From JAYZQT01 sp964412235 (GTDB taxonomy: Bacteria; Pseudomonadota; Alphaproteobacteria; MPNO01; UBA830), in NCBI GenBank assembly GCA_964412235.1, contig CAYPNT010000040.1, forward strand, positions 1 through 23,495: a stretch of 23,495 bases of DNA, read 5' to 3'. Both the position numbers and the translations under genes were made by a program. Shown here piece after piece: positions 7,624 to 15,687 of this stretch. Within the stretch, counting starts at the first letter, position 1, and each line of letters opens with the position of its first letter. Below the pieces are notes generated by a model that worked only from the letters and a program-made list of their open reading frames with translations, was not told the origin of the DNA and searched no databases.

Positions 7624-8838
7624 TTAAATTGTCCGGAACTTCCGAACTCCAGCCCAATAAACAAGAAAGGCAAAGAATGACCAAAACAAAACCCCGTTTG
7701 CCAACGCATGCTGGGTACCATCTGACAACGCGGTAACGGCTATTCCGGTCAGGGCACCTATAATTTGTTGTACAAACCCCACAAGAGAGGATGCAGAACC
7801 CGCTATTTGAGGAAATGGTTGCAAGACACCAGCAATAGATGAAGGGAAAATTAAAGCAAATGCAATCATCATCATAAACATTGGCGCTATTACGGCGAGC
7901 CAATGATGAACCGCCAACCACGCAAGAATTGCCAACAGTCCACTAAAAACGATTGCGTTGCAAACACCCCAACGCAAGACCCGGTCGGCACCGAAATGAA
8001 CCGTGAGCTTCGCGCTCAATATCATGCCAATCAAACTCCCGAGCATACATCCGGCAAACATATAGCTGTACGCGGCTTCACTCTCACCAAAGGTGGTTAT
8101 TATAACGTGAGAGGAATCGCTTAAAAAAGCGAAGAGAACCCCATAGGCTCCAGCAGCACAGCCAGTATACGACCAGAACGAGCCCGTTCGAAAGATTTCG
8201 GAAAAGTTACGCAGCATTGGAAGTGGGTCTAAGGCGTTCAGTATTTTGTGCTTAATGGTTTCGGTAAATGTCAAGGAGACTACCAACGCTACCAAAAATG
8301 AATACAAAGCGAGAAACCAAAACATTGCCTGCCAACCAAACGCCAAACATAGGTGCGCACCGATTATTGGCGATAGCAAAGGCGCAAGTCCGTGAAAAAC
8401 TAACATCAAGGACAAAACTCTGGCAGCTCCATCTCTGTCGTGCCTATCACGAATTACAGCACGGGCTATCAACCAGCCACTTGACGCAGTAATACCATGC
8501 AAGAACCGAAAAAAGATAAGCAGTTCGATAGAATTAGAGAGTGCGCAACCTATGGTTGAAACCGACGTAAGAAAAAGTCCACCAAGAATTGCCGGTTTTC
8601 GGCCAAAACGATCAGATAGAGGGCCATGAATAAGTTGTCCCAAAGCAACCCCGAGCATGAACAGACTAAGAGAAAGTTGGACGGTTTCCTTATCCGTTTG
8701 AAAATAAATTGCGATAGAGGGCATCAACGGCAACGTCCCGTCTATTCCCATAGCGGTGGCTACCGTGGTGAGCGCTAGAAATGCGGCAAAGCCACTGTTG
8801 TCAAATGTTTTAACGTTTCTTATTTCGGATAGAGACAC
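7624..8838 (-). CDS. Bcr/CflA-family MFS efflux transporter (second of a tandem pair)
   Basis: This is a 12-helix major facilitator of the Bcr/CflA drug-resistance branch in the inner membrane, expected to be a proton antiporter. The MFS motif A is HGPLSDRFGRKP (about residues 71-82). The helix 1 motif DGTLPLMPSIA, helix 4 RFLHGITASSGWLIARAVIRD and the late FPSSIAGVLQPFPQIAGSASSLVGF all match the family. I place the start at GTG 8838, four bases after the stop of the preceding transporter gene. A longer frame up to 8901 would overlap that gene by 59 bases and add a spurious hydrophobic leader. The length is then 404 residues, normal for the family. It is co-directional with marR and the first transporter. 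Confidence 0.9.
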   Translation of the reverse strand: MSLSEIRNVKTFDNSGFAAFLALTTVATAMGIDGTLPLMPSIAIYFQTDKETVQLSLSLFMLGVALGQLIHGPLSDRFGRKPAILGGLFLTSVSTIGCALSNSIELLIFFRFLHGITASSGWLIARAVIRDRHDRDGAARVLSLMLVFHGLAPLLSPIIGAHLCLAFGWQAMFWFLALYSFLVALVVSLTFTETIKHKILNALDPLPMLRNFSEIFRTGSFWSYTGCAAGAYGVLFAFLSDSSHVIITTFGESEAAYSYMFAGCMLGSLIGMILSAKLTVHFGADRVLRWGVCNAIVFSGLLAILAWLAVHHWLAVIAPMFMMMIAFALIFPSSIAGVLQPFPQIAGSASSLVGFVQQIIGALTGIAVTALSDGTQHALANGVLFWSFFAFLVYWAGVRKFRTI

Positions 8839-8842
8839 TAAT

Positions 8843-10027
8843 CTACCTGATTGTCCTGATAAAAGAAAAATAAGACAAAAAAGCACCCACAGCGCAGACA
8901 AAAATTACGCCGGCCATTGGCAGTGGGGTGCCGTTATTTAATACGGCAATCAAAAACATCCCGGCCGCAGCAGCAAGAAACTGAATGAAACCAAGGAGAG
9001 AAGAAGCGGCGCCGGCAATTTTAGCGAAAGGTGACATAGCGCCAGCCGTGGTGGAGGGAACTACGAAGGCTAGCGCCACCAATATTACGACGATAGGGCT
9101 CATTAGGGTGTATATGTTTATCACCCCCAATAAGACGAAGAGTAACAGCGCTCCTGATGCAAGCGATCCAATACACGTTCCAATACGAATTAGCTTTTCA
9201 ATACCAACTACATGCACAAACCGAGCGACAGTAATTTGGGCGGCACAGTAAAAAACCATGGGGATCGCCATTACGATTCCAACTACTTTGGGGGTCAGTC
9301 CCAGGTATTCGATAAAACAAACTGGAGCACCCGCATAATATGCCATCAGCGCTCCATACATAAAACTCGCACACACGGCGTGAGACCGAAAAACACTATC
9401 GTTTATTATCCCTCGAAAATTACACATCATGGATTTTAGGTTCAAAGCCCTGAGGTCTTTTTCTGAGTTTGTCTCAGATAACCCAAACAATATTGCTAGC
9501 CCCGTAAAAATGCCAAATAGGGACATTGCCCAAAATACTGACTGCCAACCAAATTCTTCGGTAATCCAACCACTAACTGCAGGAGCAATTGTTGGCATAA
9601 TGCCATGTATCCCCATGATCAATGCAAACAAACGCGCACCCGCCTCCCGGTCGAATAAATCGCGTATCACCGCCCGGGCGACGATAACTCCGGAACACGC
9701 GAAAAACCCTTGAAGAAACCGCAAGAAGATGAGGCTTTCCACGTTCGGAGCCTGAGAACAAATAGCAGCAAACAGCGTGTAAAATAATATACCAAAGAGA
9801 ATAATGGGTTTGCGCCCATAGCGATCAGAGAGTGGCCCATAAACTAATTGACCGACCGCCACACCAAGTACAAGGGAACTCATACTCATTTGCACTGGCT
9901 CGATTCCCGTCGAAAAGTATGTTGCAACTGCAGGCATCAAGGCAACCGACCCATCCACAGAGAGTGGCATTAGCATCGGCAATAGCCCTAACAAGATCGC
10001 TAAAAAGGCGTACCGCCCTTGGGTCAT
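8843..10027 (-). CDS. Bcr/CflA-family MFS efflux transporter (first of a tandem pair)
   Basis: This is the paralogue of the transporter just downstream. It has 12 predicted helices, motif A YGPLSDRYGRKP (about residues 63-74), DGSVALMPAVATYF in helix 1, RFLQGFFACSGVIVARAVIRD in helix 4, and VPSTTAGAMSPFAKIAGAASSLLGF in the second half. It is expected to be an inner-membrane proton-driven exporter of small toxic molecules. I chose the ATG at 10027 (394 residues). A GTG three codons upstream is the alternative, and neither has a strong ribosome site. It begins about 65 bases after marR on the same strand, so the three genes probably form one transcript, with the MarR protein as likely repressor. 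The substrate is unknown and may be the compound processed by the divergent operon. Confidence 0.92.
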   Translation of the reverse strand: MTQGRYAFLAILLGLLPMLMPLSVDGSVALMPAVATYFSTGIEPVQMSMSSLVLGVAVGQLVYGPLSDRYGRKPIILFGILFYTLFAAICSQAPNVESLIFLRFLQGFFACSGVIVARAVIRDLFDREAGARLFALIMGIHGIMPTIAPAVSGWITEEFGWQSVFWAMSLFGIFTGLAILFGLSETNSEKDLRALNLKSMMCNFRGIINDSVFRSHAVCASFMYGALMAYYAGAPVCFIEYLGLTPKVVGIVMAIPMVFYCAAQITVARFVHVVGIEKLIRIGTCIGSLASGALLLFVLLGVINIYTLMSPIVVILVALAFVVPSTTAGAMSPFAKIAGAASSLLGFIQFLAAAAGMFLIAVLNNGTPLPMAGVIFVCAVGAFLSYFSFIRTIR

Positions 10028-10091
10028 TGTCGGCACACTTAAAAGGACCCAATTTGGTTATGACCAGATGAAGCGCTGCGGCCAGACACTT

Positions 10092-10535
10092 TTAACTACC
10101 AGCAATATTATTGCGGATCAGCCTAATCAACTTCTTAAAAGCTTTTTGTTGGGGTTTGGACATACCGTAGAGGCATTGTGTATTCACTGTTTCAACTTCG
10201 GGGATAACTTTCCGATAAACCCTGCGCCCCTCTTTGGTGAGAAACACATTAATCTTACGCGCATCACTTTTGTTAGCTTGGCGTCGAACTAAACCACGAC
10301 CCTCGAGTTTGTTTAAAGCAGCAACCGTTGTCGCCCCTTTCATACGTACCTTTTCGGATAATTCACGTTGAGTAAGGCCATCTGTTTCCCACAACGCTCG
10401 TAAAAACGGCCAAAGGCCCAGTGTCACACCGTGCCTTTCAATTCGACTAGAAAACTGCCGTGTCATCGCCCTATTTGCATCCCAAAGAAGGAACCCAACC
10501 GTATCCTCCGGATCGAAGTAGTCATCATCCACCAT
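10092..10535 (-). CDS. MarR-family transcriptional regulator
   Basis: This is a 147-residue protein with the MarR winged helix-turn-helix at about residues 53-104: LTQRELSEKVRMKGATTVAA as the helix-turn-helix, then LEGRGLVRRQ and the wing KSDARKINVFLTKEGR. The conserved D91-A-R93 wing residues are present. MarR proteins are dimers that usually repress a divergent operon and themselves, and release DNA on binding an aromatic or phenolic ligand. This gene sits in the classical position: divergent from the enoyl-CoA hydratase operon across a 112-base gap and upstream of two exporters. On its own strand a TTGCCC and a TAAATC separated by 17 bases lie just before the ATG and could form a promoter with almost no leader. 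I see no convincing operator palindrome in the gap. Confidence 0.93.
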   Translation of the reverse strand: MVDDDYFDPEDTVGFLLWDANRAMTRQFSSRIERHGVTLGLWPFLRALWETDGLTQRELSEKVRMKGATTVAALNKLEGRGLVRRQANKSDARKINVFLTKEGRRVYRKVIPEVETVNTQCLYGMSKPQQKAFKKLIRLIRNNIAGS

Positions 10536-10647
10536 CCGTCGGATTTACACGGGAGAACGCTAAAGGGCAAGACCGCAACCTTGACATAACCATGGGACGG
10601 CGAGACACTTCGTTAGCAACCTAATAATCTGATTTCAGGAAAATCTA
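10536..10647. promoter_or_regulatory. Divergent control region between marR and the catabolic operon
   Basis: These 112 bases separate marR (minus) from the enoyl-CoA hydratase gene (plus). A perfect TTGACA at 10581-10586 faces the operon, with a poor -10 (GACACT) 17 bases on. On the other strand TTGCCC and TAAATC at 17-base spacing face marR. A MarR dimer bound anywhere here could repress both directions. The assignment rests on position and -35 matches only. Confidence 0.4.
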
Positions 10648-11490
10648 GTGCCCGAAAGTCACAAACACGCCTACGAATACGAAACCTTGATCGTGGAATT
10701 TGAAAACGGAGTTTGCGTTCTTACGTTAAATCGTCCCGAAAAACGAAACGCTATGAACCCCACCTTAGGGGAAGAAATCACCGATGCTCTTGAGCATCTG
10801 CGTAACGATGACCGCTGCGCGGTTCTTGTTATCACGGGTGCGGGGGAATCATTTTGTGCAGGAATGGACTTAAAAGAATTCTTCCTGGAACTCGAAGACA
10901 AGCCAGCCGAATATGATCGTGCGCACAGGCTTGCTGTCGAATGGCGCGGCCGTACCTTGCGCCTCTTCCCCAAACCAACAATAGCAATGGTAAATGGCCA
11001 TTGTTTTGGTGGTGCATTTACCATTGTAGAGGGCTGCGATTTGGCAGTCGCCGCTGAGGACGCAAAAATGGGTCTCAGTGAGGTTAATTTTAAATTATTT
11101 CCGGGCGGAAGCGTGGGAAAATCGATGGGCAATTTGCTTCGACCTCGAGACTACATGCTTTATGCGCTCACGGGGCGCCCTATGAGCGGCCAAAACGCTG
11201 CGGAAATAGGTTTTGTAAACTATGCCGTGCCGCGTGGGGAATTGAGAGATAATGTGATGGCCCTAGCACACGAAATTGCTGGGAAGGACGCTTCAGCCTT
11301 GCAAGCTACACGGGAGGTATACCGCTTTTCATTAGACATGGAATGGGATACGGCAATGAACTACGCCTCTGCACTGCAGGCTTGGCATACAACACGGCAA
11401 GGGAATACCTTCCGGGAAGAGGGTATCGGTGATTTCCTCGATAAGAAATATAAACCGGGCCTCGGCGGCCACGAAAACGCAAAAGAATAA
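10648..11490 (+). CDS. Enoyl-CoA hydratase/isomerase family protein, hydroxycinnamoyl-CoA hydratase-lyase-like
   Basis: This is a 280-residue crotonase-fold enzyme. The oxyanion hole is formed by A71-G72-M73 (in SFCAGMDLKEF) and G121-G122 (in NGHCFGGAFT), with the catalytic glutamate E145 in GLSEVNF. The blocks LNRPEKRNAMNPTL, GMDLKEFF, KPTIAMVNG, GLSE-N and the C-terminal FLDKKYKPGL closely recall hydroxycinnamoyl-CoA hydratase-lyase, the enzyme that turns feruloyl-CoA into vanillin and acetyl-CoA. Some positions differ from what I remember of that enzyme: T125 where it has serine, and a serine near residue 240 where it has a second tyrosine. The substrate is therefore likely related but not the same. 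The start is a GTG with AGGA seven bases upstream. It is the first gene of the operon and ends 13 bases before the next gene. Confidence 0.88.
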   Translation: MPESHKHAYEYETLIVEFENGVCVLTLNRPEKRNAMNPTLGEEITDALEHLRNDDRCAVLVITGAGESFCAGMDLKEFFLELEDKPAEYDRAHRLAVEWRGRTLRLFPKPTIAMVNGHCFGGAFTIVEGCDLAVAAEDAKMGLSEVNFKLFPGGSVGKSMGNLLRPRDYMLYALTGRPMSGQNAAEIGFVNYAVPRGELRDNVMALAHEIAGKDASALQATREVYRFSLDMEWDTAMNYASALQAWHTTRQGNTFREEGIGDFLDKKYKPGLGGHENAKE

Positions 11491-11503
11491 CGGAGAAAAG
11501 TGA

Positions 11504-12289
11504 ATGACAGGTTGTGTAGAAAGCAAAATCAAAGTACGGGATACCGCGGTGCATCTCCGCCGTGGGGGCGATGGAGACCCGATGCTTTTTTTGCATGGAG
11601 CGAGTGGTGTAGCGGGATGGATACCGTCTTTTGAAGCTTTATCTGAACGTTATGACCTCTTGGTACCTGACCATCCAACCTATGGTCTCTCCGACGAGCC
11701 TGACTGGCTCGACGGGATGGACGACCTAGCAATGTTTTACCTCGATTTCCTCGATCAAATGGAACTCGAAGGTGTCCATTTGGTGGGGAACTCGCTTGGA
11801 GGTTGGCTGGCAATGGAAATCGCGGTACGAAACAGTGCTCGATTGAAAAGCCTGACCCTCGTGGGCGCCGCAGGCATTAGAATTGCAGGCAAGCCGATCG
11901 CGGACATCTTTATGATGGATCCAGATGATTTGGTTCGGGAGATCTTTGTAGACCAATCATTTGCGGATAACATATTGAATTTGGAATTGAGCGAAGAACA
12001 GATGGACATCCAAATTCGAAATCGGGTAGCAACCGCCCGACTGGGCTGGCAGCCGAGATTGTTCAATCCAAACTTACGAAAGTGGTTACACCGGATCACG
12101 GTACCTACACACGTTATTTGGGGGGATACCGACAAAATCGTTGATCCAGCCTATGCAGTCGAATTTGGCAAAATAATAGAGGGGTCAACGGTTACGATGA
12201 TTAACAAAGCAGGCCATCTGCCTCATGTAGAGCAATCTGAGCCTTTTGTTGAAGCCGTGTCTTCCTTCATACATGCGAATGCAGCTTAA
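11504..12289 (+). CDS. Alpha/beta hydrolase, meta-cleavage-product-hydrolase-like
   Basis: This is a 261-residue cytosolic alpha/beta hydrolase with the nucleophile elbow GNSLGG (S97), the acid in WGDTDKIVDP (D208 or D210) and H238 in KAGHLPHVEQ. The oxyanion segment FLHGASGVAGW and the DHPTYGLSDEP stretch are of the kind found in C-C bond hydrolases that act on ring-cleavage products and in epoxide or ester hydrolases of the same superfamily. The ATG start has GGAG upstream and follows the enoyl-CoA hydratase stop by 13 bases. Being second in an oxidative operon, it could hydrolyse an ester or lactone made by a Baeyer-Villiger-type step of the downstream flavin monooxygenases, or a ring-cleavage product. 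This is inference from context. Confidence 0.88.
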   Translation: MTGCVESKIKVRDTAVHLRRGGDGDPMLFLHGASGVAGWIPSFEALSERYDLLVPDHPTYGLSDEPDWLDGMDDLAMFYLDFLDQMELEGVHLVGNSLGGWLAMEIAVRNSARLKSLTLVGAAGIRIAGKPIADIFMMDPDDLVREIFVDQSFADNILNLELSEEQMDIQIRNRVATARLGWQPRLFNPNLRKWLHRITVPTHVIWGDTDKIVDPAYAVEFGKIIEGSTVTMINKAGHLPHVEQSEPFVEAVSSFIHANAA

Positions 12290-12313
12290 CCAACTGCAGC
12301 AGGGGTTTTCCTC

Positions 12314-13507
12314 ATGAAAACATTTATGTTCCATCTAATGCCGTACGCCGCGTTGGACATGAAAGAACGGGACAAGCACGCGTCGGCTTGGGTAAAACTC
12401 CCCAATTCACTGTATGATCCAAAAATCGGGCACGAATTGTATAACCGATACCTGGACGAGCTAGAATTAGCCGCTGAGCTCGGGTTCGACGGCGTTACGG
12501 TCAATGAGCATCACCAAAATGCGTATGGTTTAATGCCCTCGCCCGTTGTAATGGCAGCGGCTTTGTCAAGACGCATAAAAGACACATGCAAGATAGCAAT
12601 CCTTGGAAATGCATTTGCGTTACGGGAACATCCTCTTACCCTCGCCGAGGAACATGCAATGATCGATTGCATTACAGGCGGACGGCTTATAACGGGATTT
12701 GTTCGCGGGATTGGTGCAGAATTCTATTCATTAGCCGCAAACCCAACGTTGAGCCATGAGCGGCATATGGAAGCGCATGATCTAGTTGTCAGGGCCTGGA
12801 CAGAAGAAGGTCCGTTTGCATTCGAAGGCAAGCACTATCATTTCGAATATGTGAATGTCTGGCCACGGCCCTACCAACAACCTCACCCCCCAATCTGGTG
12901 CCCCTCTCTTGGGTCTACGGAAACAATTGAATGGGCTGCACATCCAGATCGAAAATACGTCTATGCTCAAAACTACAGTCCTTTTAACAATGTATGCAAA
13001 TTTCTTGATCAGTACAGAGAGGTAGCGCAGGTTCAGTATGGTTATAAAGCATCTTCTGATCAGATAGGTTGGACAGCTCCAGTCTATGTTGCAGAGACCG
13101 ATGAAAAAGCAGTTGAAGAAGCTACTAAACATATGGAAGCTTTGTTCAATAAATTTCTTTACCTTCCCTTCGAACAACTCTTTCCACCCGGCTACCTTAC
13201 GCTGCAGTCATACAAACGAGTAGCCGCGCATAAGCGCGGAATCATGGGTTCCCAAACTATGGAATCACTGATGGAAAATGGTGTTGTAATTGTCGGGAGC
13301 CCGGATACCGTCCGCCAAAAGATCATCGAATGCCACGAGGTTCTTGGCTTTGGAACCTTTATCGCACTGCTGCAATTTGGGACGCTTCCTGCCGACAAGA
13401 CAGCTAGCAACATTAGGTATTTTGCGGAGGAAGTCATACCCGCTATACGGCCATTGGATGACCAACAATACAGAGGCTTTGAGCTGGCACGAGCCGCAGC
13501 CGAATAA
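12314..13507 (+). CDS. Luciferase-like (LLM) flavin-dependent monooxygenase, copy A
   Basis: This is a 397-residue TIM-barrel enzyme of the bacterial luciferase-like family, which uses reduced FMN or F420. Family features visible are the start MKTFMFHLMPYAALD, ELGFDGVTVNEHHQ (residues 55-68), the PSPVVMAAALS strand, LREHPLTLAEEHAMID, and GGRLITGFVRGIG (122-134), the usual flavin-phosphate region. The C-terminal VGSPDTVRQKI is also typical. The protein is about two thirds identical by eye to the next gene and has exactly the same length. The start is the ATG 24 bases after the hydrolase stop, with a GGGG run upstream. No flavin reductase is nearby, so a reductase encoded elsewhere, or F420, must supply the reduced cofactor. 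Likely reactions are hydroxylation or ring-opening oxygenation of the pathway substrate. The specific activity is unknown. Confidence 0.9.
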   Translation: MKTFMFHLMPYAALDMKERDKHASAWVKLPNSLYDPKIGHELYNRYLDELELAAELGFDGVTVNEHHQNAYGLMPSPVVMAAALSRRIKDTCKIAILGNAFALREHPLTLAEEHAMIDCITGGRLITGFVRGIGAEFYSLAANPTLSHERHMEAHDLVVRAWTEEGPFAFEGKHYHFEYVNVWPRPYQQPHPPIWCPSLGSTETIEWAAHPDRKYVYAQNYSPFNNVCKFLDQYREVAQVQYGYKASSDQIGWTAPVYVAETDEKAVEEATKHMEALFNKFLYLPFEQLFPPGYLTLQSYKRVAAHKRGIMGSQTMESLMENGVVIVGSPDTVRQKIIECHEVLGFGTFIALLQFGTLPADKTASNIRYFAEEVIPAIRPLDDQQYRGFELARAAAE

Positions 13508-13625
13508 CCGATAATGCAGCGTATCTATCTGCTGTTTCCTTCAACCTTCACAACTAGAAGGGCGATGCATATGTGCCCTTGCTCAAACCGTTTTTCATGA
13601 CTAACTCCGCAAAGCAATCCTATCT

Positions 13626-14819
13626 ATGAAAGTATTTGCCTTTCACCTAATGCCATACGCAGCCCTGGACATGGGCTTTACAGAGAAATTTAACTCGGTT
13701 TGGCTAAAGTTACCAAATAGCTACTTCGACCCAAAAGTCGGCCACTGTCTTTATAACCGTTATTTAGACGAACTTGAGATGTGCGCGGAACTGGGTTTTG
13801 ATGGCATCAGCGTCAACGAACACCATCAAAATGCATATGGACTTATGCCCTCGCCTGTCGTGATGGCGGCGGCTTTATCCAGAAGAACTAAAGACTGCAA
13901 AATTGCCATACTTGGTAACGCATTTGGTTTAAGAGAACACCCGCTAACATTAGCCGAAGAGCATGCCATGATAGATAACATCACCGGTGGCAGGCTCATC
14001 ACAGGCATGGTTCGCGGTGTTGGCTGCGAGTATTTTTCTATGGGTGTAAATCCTGCTTACTCACTCGAACGCCATATAGAGGCGCACGACCTCGTTATTA
14101 GAGCCTGGACAGAACCGGGTCCATTTGCCTTTGAAGGCAAGCACTACCATTTCGAGTATGTTAATACGTGGCCCCGCCCATACCAGAAGCCACACCCTCC
14201 AATTTGGTGTCCCTCGCAGGGCTCCACCGAAACAATCGAATGGGCTGCCCACCCAGACCGTAAATATGTCTACCTGCAGGCGTATTCCGCCTTCGATTCC
14301 GTGCTACGGTATCTAAATTTATATCGAACAGTTGCGCGGGAAAAATTTGGATACGACGCCTCCTCTAATCAAATCGCGTGGAGTGTACCTGTATATTGCG
14401 CCGAAACAGATGAAAAAGCGATAAATGAGGTGCGTCCACACATTGAATCTCTATTCAATACCTTCCTTCCCAAAATTTCTCAGTCGATGTTTGTCCCACC
14501 AGGTTATATGTCGCCTAGTTCAATGAAGAAAATCTTCGCCCATAAAGCCACACTTCGGGGCGGTCAAAAAGTTGAATATTTGATGAACCGCGGTGTGATA
14601 GCGGTCGGCAGCCCAGATACGGTCCGGGAGACCTTAACCCAAAGACATCGCCAGGCAGGCTTTGAACAAATTCTAATTATGCCACAATTTGGAACGTTGC
14701 CGGCTGATCTTACCGAGACCAATCTCAGATTATTGGCTTCTGAAGTAGTACCCGCCCTGCAAGCGCTAAACGAAAAAAACTATAATGGCTTCGAATACCC
14801 TAATGTGGCCGCCCAGTAA
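13626..14819 (+). CDS. Luciferase-like (LLM) flavin-dependent monooxygenase, copy B
   Basis: This is the second 397-residue luciferase-family enzyme, directly downstream of its paralogue. It keeps the same blocks: MKVFAFHLMPYAALD, NEHHQNAYGLMPSPVVMAAA (64-83), LREHPLTLAEEHAMID, GGRLITGMVRGVG, GPFAFEGKHYHFEYVN and WPRPYQKPHPPIWCPS. Differences cluster at residues 16-27, 130-147, 215-245 and in the 270-320 region, which in this fold border the active site or the subunit interface. The two could be a heterodimer like LuxA/LuxB or two enzymes with different substrates. The ATG start has no clear ribosome site. The 118-base spacer before it is the longest gap in the operon and could hold an internal promoter. 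Confidence 0.9.
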   Translation: MKVFAFHLMPYAALDMGFTEKFNSVWLKLPNSYFDPKVGHCLYNRYLDELEMCAELGFDGISVNEHHQNAYGLMPSPVVMAAALSRRTKDCKIAILGNAFGLREHPLTLAEEHAMIDNITGGRLITGMVRGVGCEYFSMGVNPAYSLERHIEAHDLVIRAWTEPGPFAFEGKHYHFEYVNTWPRPYQKPHPPIWCPSQGSTETIEWAAHPDRKYVYLQAYSAFDSVLRYLNLYRTVAREKFGYDASSNQIAWSVPVYCAETDEKAINEVRPHIESLFNTFLPKISQSMFVPPGYMSPSSMKKIFAHKATLRGGQKVEYLMNRGVIAVGSPDTVRETLTQRHRQAGFEQILIMPQFGTLPADLTETNLRLLASEVVPALQALNEKNYNGFEYPNVAAQ

Positions 14820-14835
14820 ATAAGGGAGATAACGC

Positions 14836-15603
14836 ATGTTAAGAAAACTACAATTTAAAGGCGCACCCGTATTAGTCACTGGCGGCGGTCAAGGCATAGG
14901 CCGTTCCGCCTGTGAAGCCCTGGCTGAACTCGGGGCACACGTCATAGTTGTGAGCAAGACGGCAGAAAACGTTAAAGAAACCGAAAAAATTCTGATCGCT
15001 TCCGGCGCGTCGTGTGAGGGCCACGTGACTGACGTTTCCATAAAAGCCGAAGTTGATGCGTTAGCATCAGACATCTCTTCGCGCCACGAACACATAAAAG
15101 GATTAATCAATAACGCAGGGACTAACTTTGTTAAAAGGTTAGAAGATCTGGAAGAAGATGATTGGCATCGTATTATCGGGATTGATCTCTCGAGTGTCTA
15201 TTACATGTGTAAAGCCTTTCTTCCGTTGCTTCGTAAAACGCCCACCGGTGGTTCTATCATAAATGTTGCCTCCACTTTCGGGATTATTGGACACCCTGAA
15301 ATGCCAGTTTATTGTGCAGCAAAGGGTGGTGTACTCTCTCTTACTCGCCAACTGGCGGTCGATTATGGACGCGAAAACATCCGCGTCAACGGTGTTTGCC
15401 CAGGCGCCACCTTGTCGCCCCGTGTCAAAAATTACATAGATTCCGGTATGGTTGACGGGAAAATGGTCGAAGAGCTTGCCCTGCTCGGGCGATTAGCTGA
15501 ATGCGAAGAAATTGGCAATGTGATCGCGTTTCTCGCTTCAGATGCCGCTTCCTACATCCACGGTACATCTTTGGTCGTTGATGGAGGTCAGACCGTGCAC
15601 TAG
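14836..15603 (+). CDS. SDR-family NAD(P)-dependent oxidoreductase
   Basis: This is a 255-residue classical short-chain dehydrogenase. The cofactor motif is TGGGQGIG (15-22), then INNAG (91-95), the catalytic S146 in NVASTFG and Y159-x3-K163 in YCAAK. The C-terminal GTSLVVDGGQTVH ending is typical. The residue at the end of the second strand (VVSKTAEN) is a serine followed by lysine, which would suit NADP more than NAD, though this is a weak guide. The ATG has AGGGAG upstream and starts 16 bases after the copy B monooxygenase, so it is the last gene of the five-gene operon. It probably oxidises an alcohol or reduces a ketone intermediate. Confidence 0.92.
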   Translation: MLRKLQFKGAPVLVTGGGQGIGRSACEALAELGAHVIVVSKTAENVKETEKILIASGASCEGHVTDVSIKAEVDALASDISSRHEHIKGLINNAGTNFVKRLEDLEEDDWHRIIGIDLSSVYYMCKAFLPLLRKTPTGGSIINVASTFGIIGHPEMPVYCAAKGGVLSLTRQLAVDYGRENIRVNGVCPGATLSPRVKNYIDSGMVDGKMVEELALLGRLAECEEIGNVIAFLASDAASYIHGTSLVVDGGQTVH

Positions 15604-15687
15604 CTGGCTTGGGTGCTTGGCTCACGGCGGAAAAACATCCTCGAGGATTTATTAACTAAAAGACAAGGCCCTCCAGCTATACATTTT
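15604..15687. other. Convergent spacer between two SDR genes
   Basis: Two SDR genes end facing one another across 84 bases. The spacer contains a perfect 12-base palindrome, ATCCTCGAGGAT (15637-15648), without loop or T tract, so it is not a convincing terminator. No other signal is visible. Confidence 0.4.

Noticed and set aside
8839..8901. Longer N-terminus of the second Bcr/CflA transporter
   Set aside because: It would overlap the preceding transporter gene by 59 bases. The GTG at 8838 gives a normal-length protein right after that gene's stop.
15637..15648. Palindrome ATCCTCGAGGAT as a bidirectional terminator between the SDR genes
   Set aside because: It has no loop and no T tract on either strand, and contains a common XhoI-like core that arises by chance.
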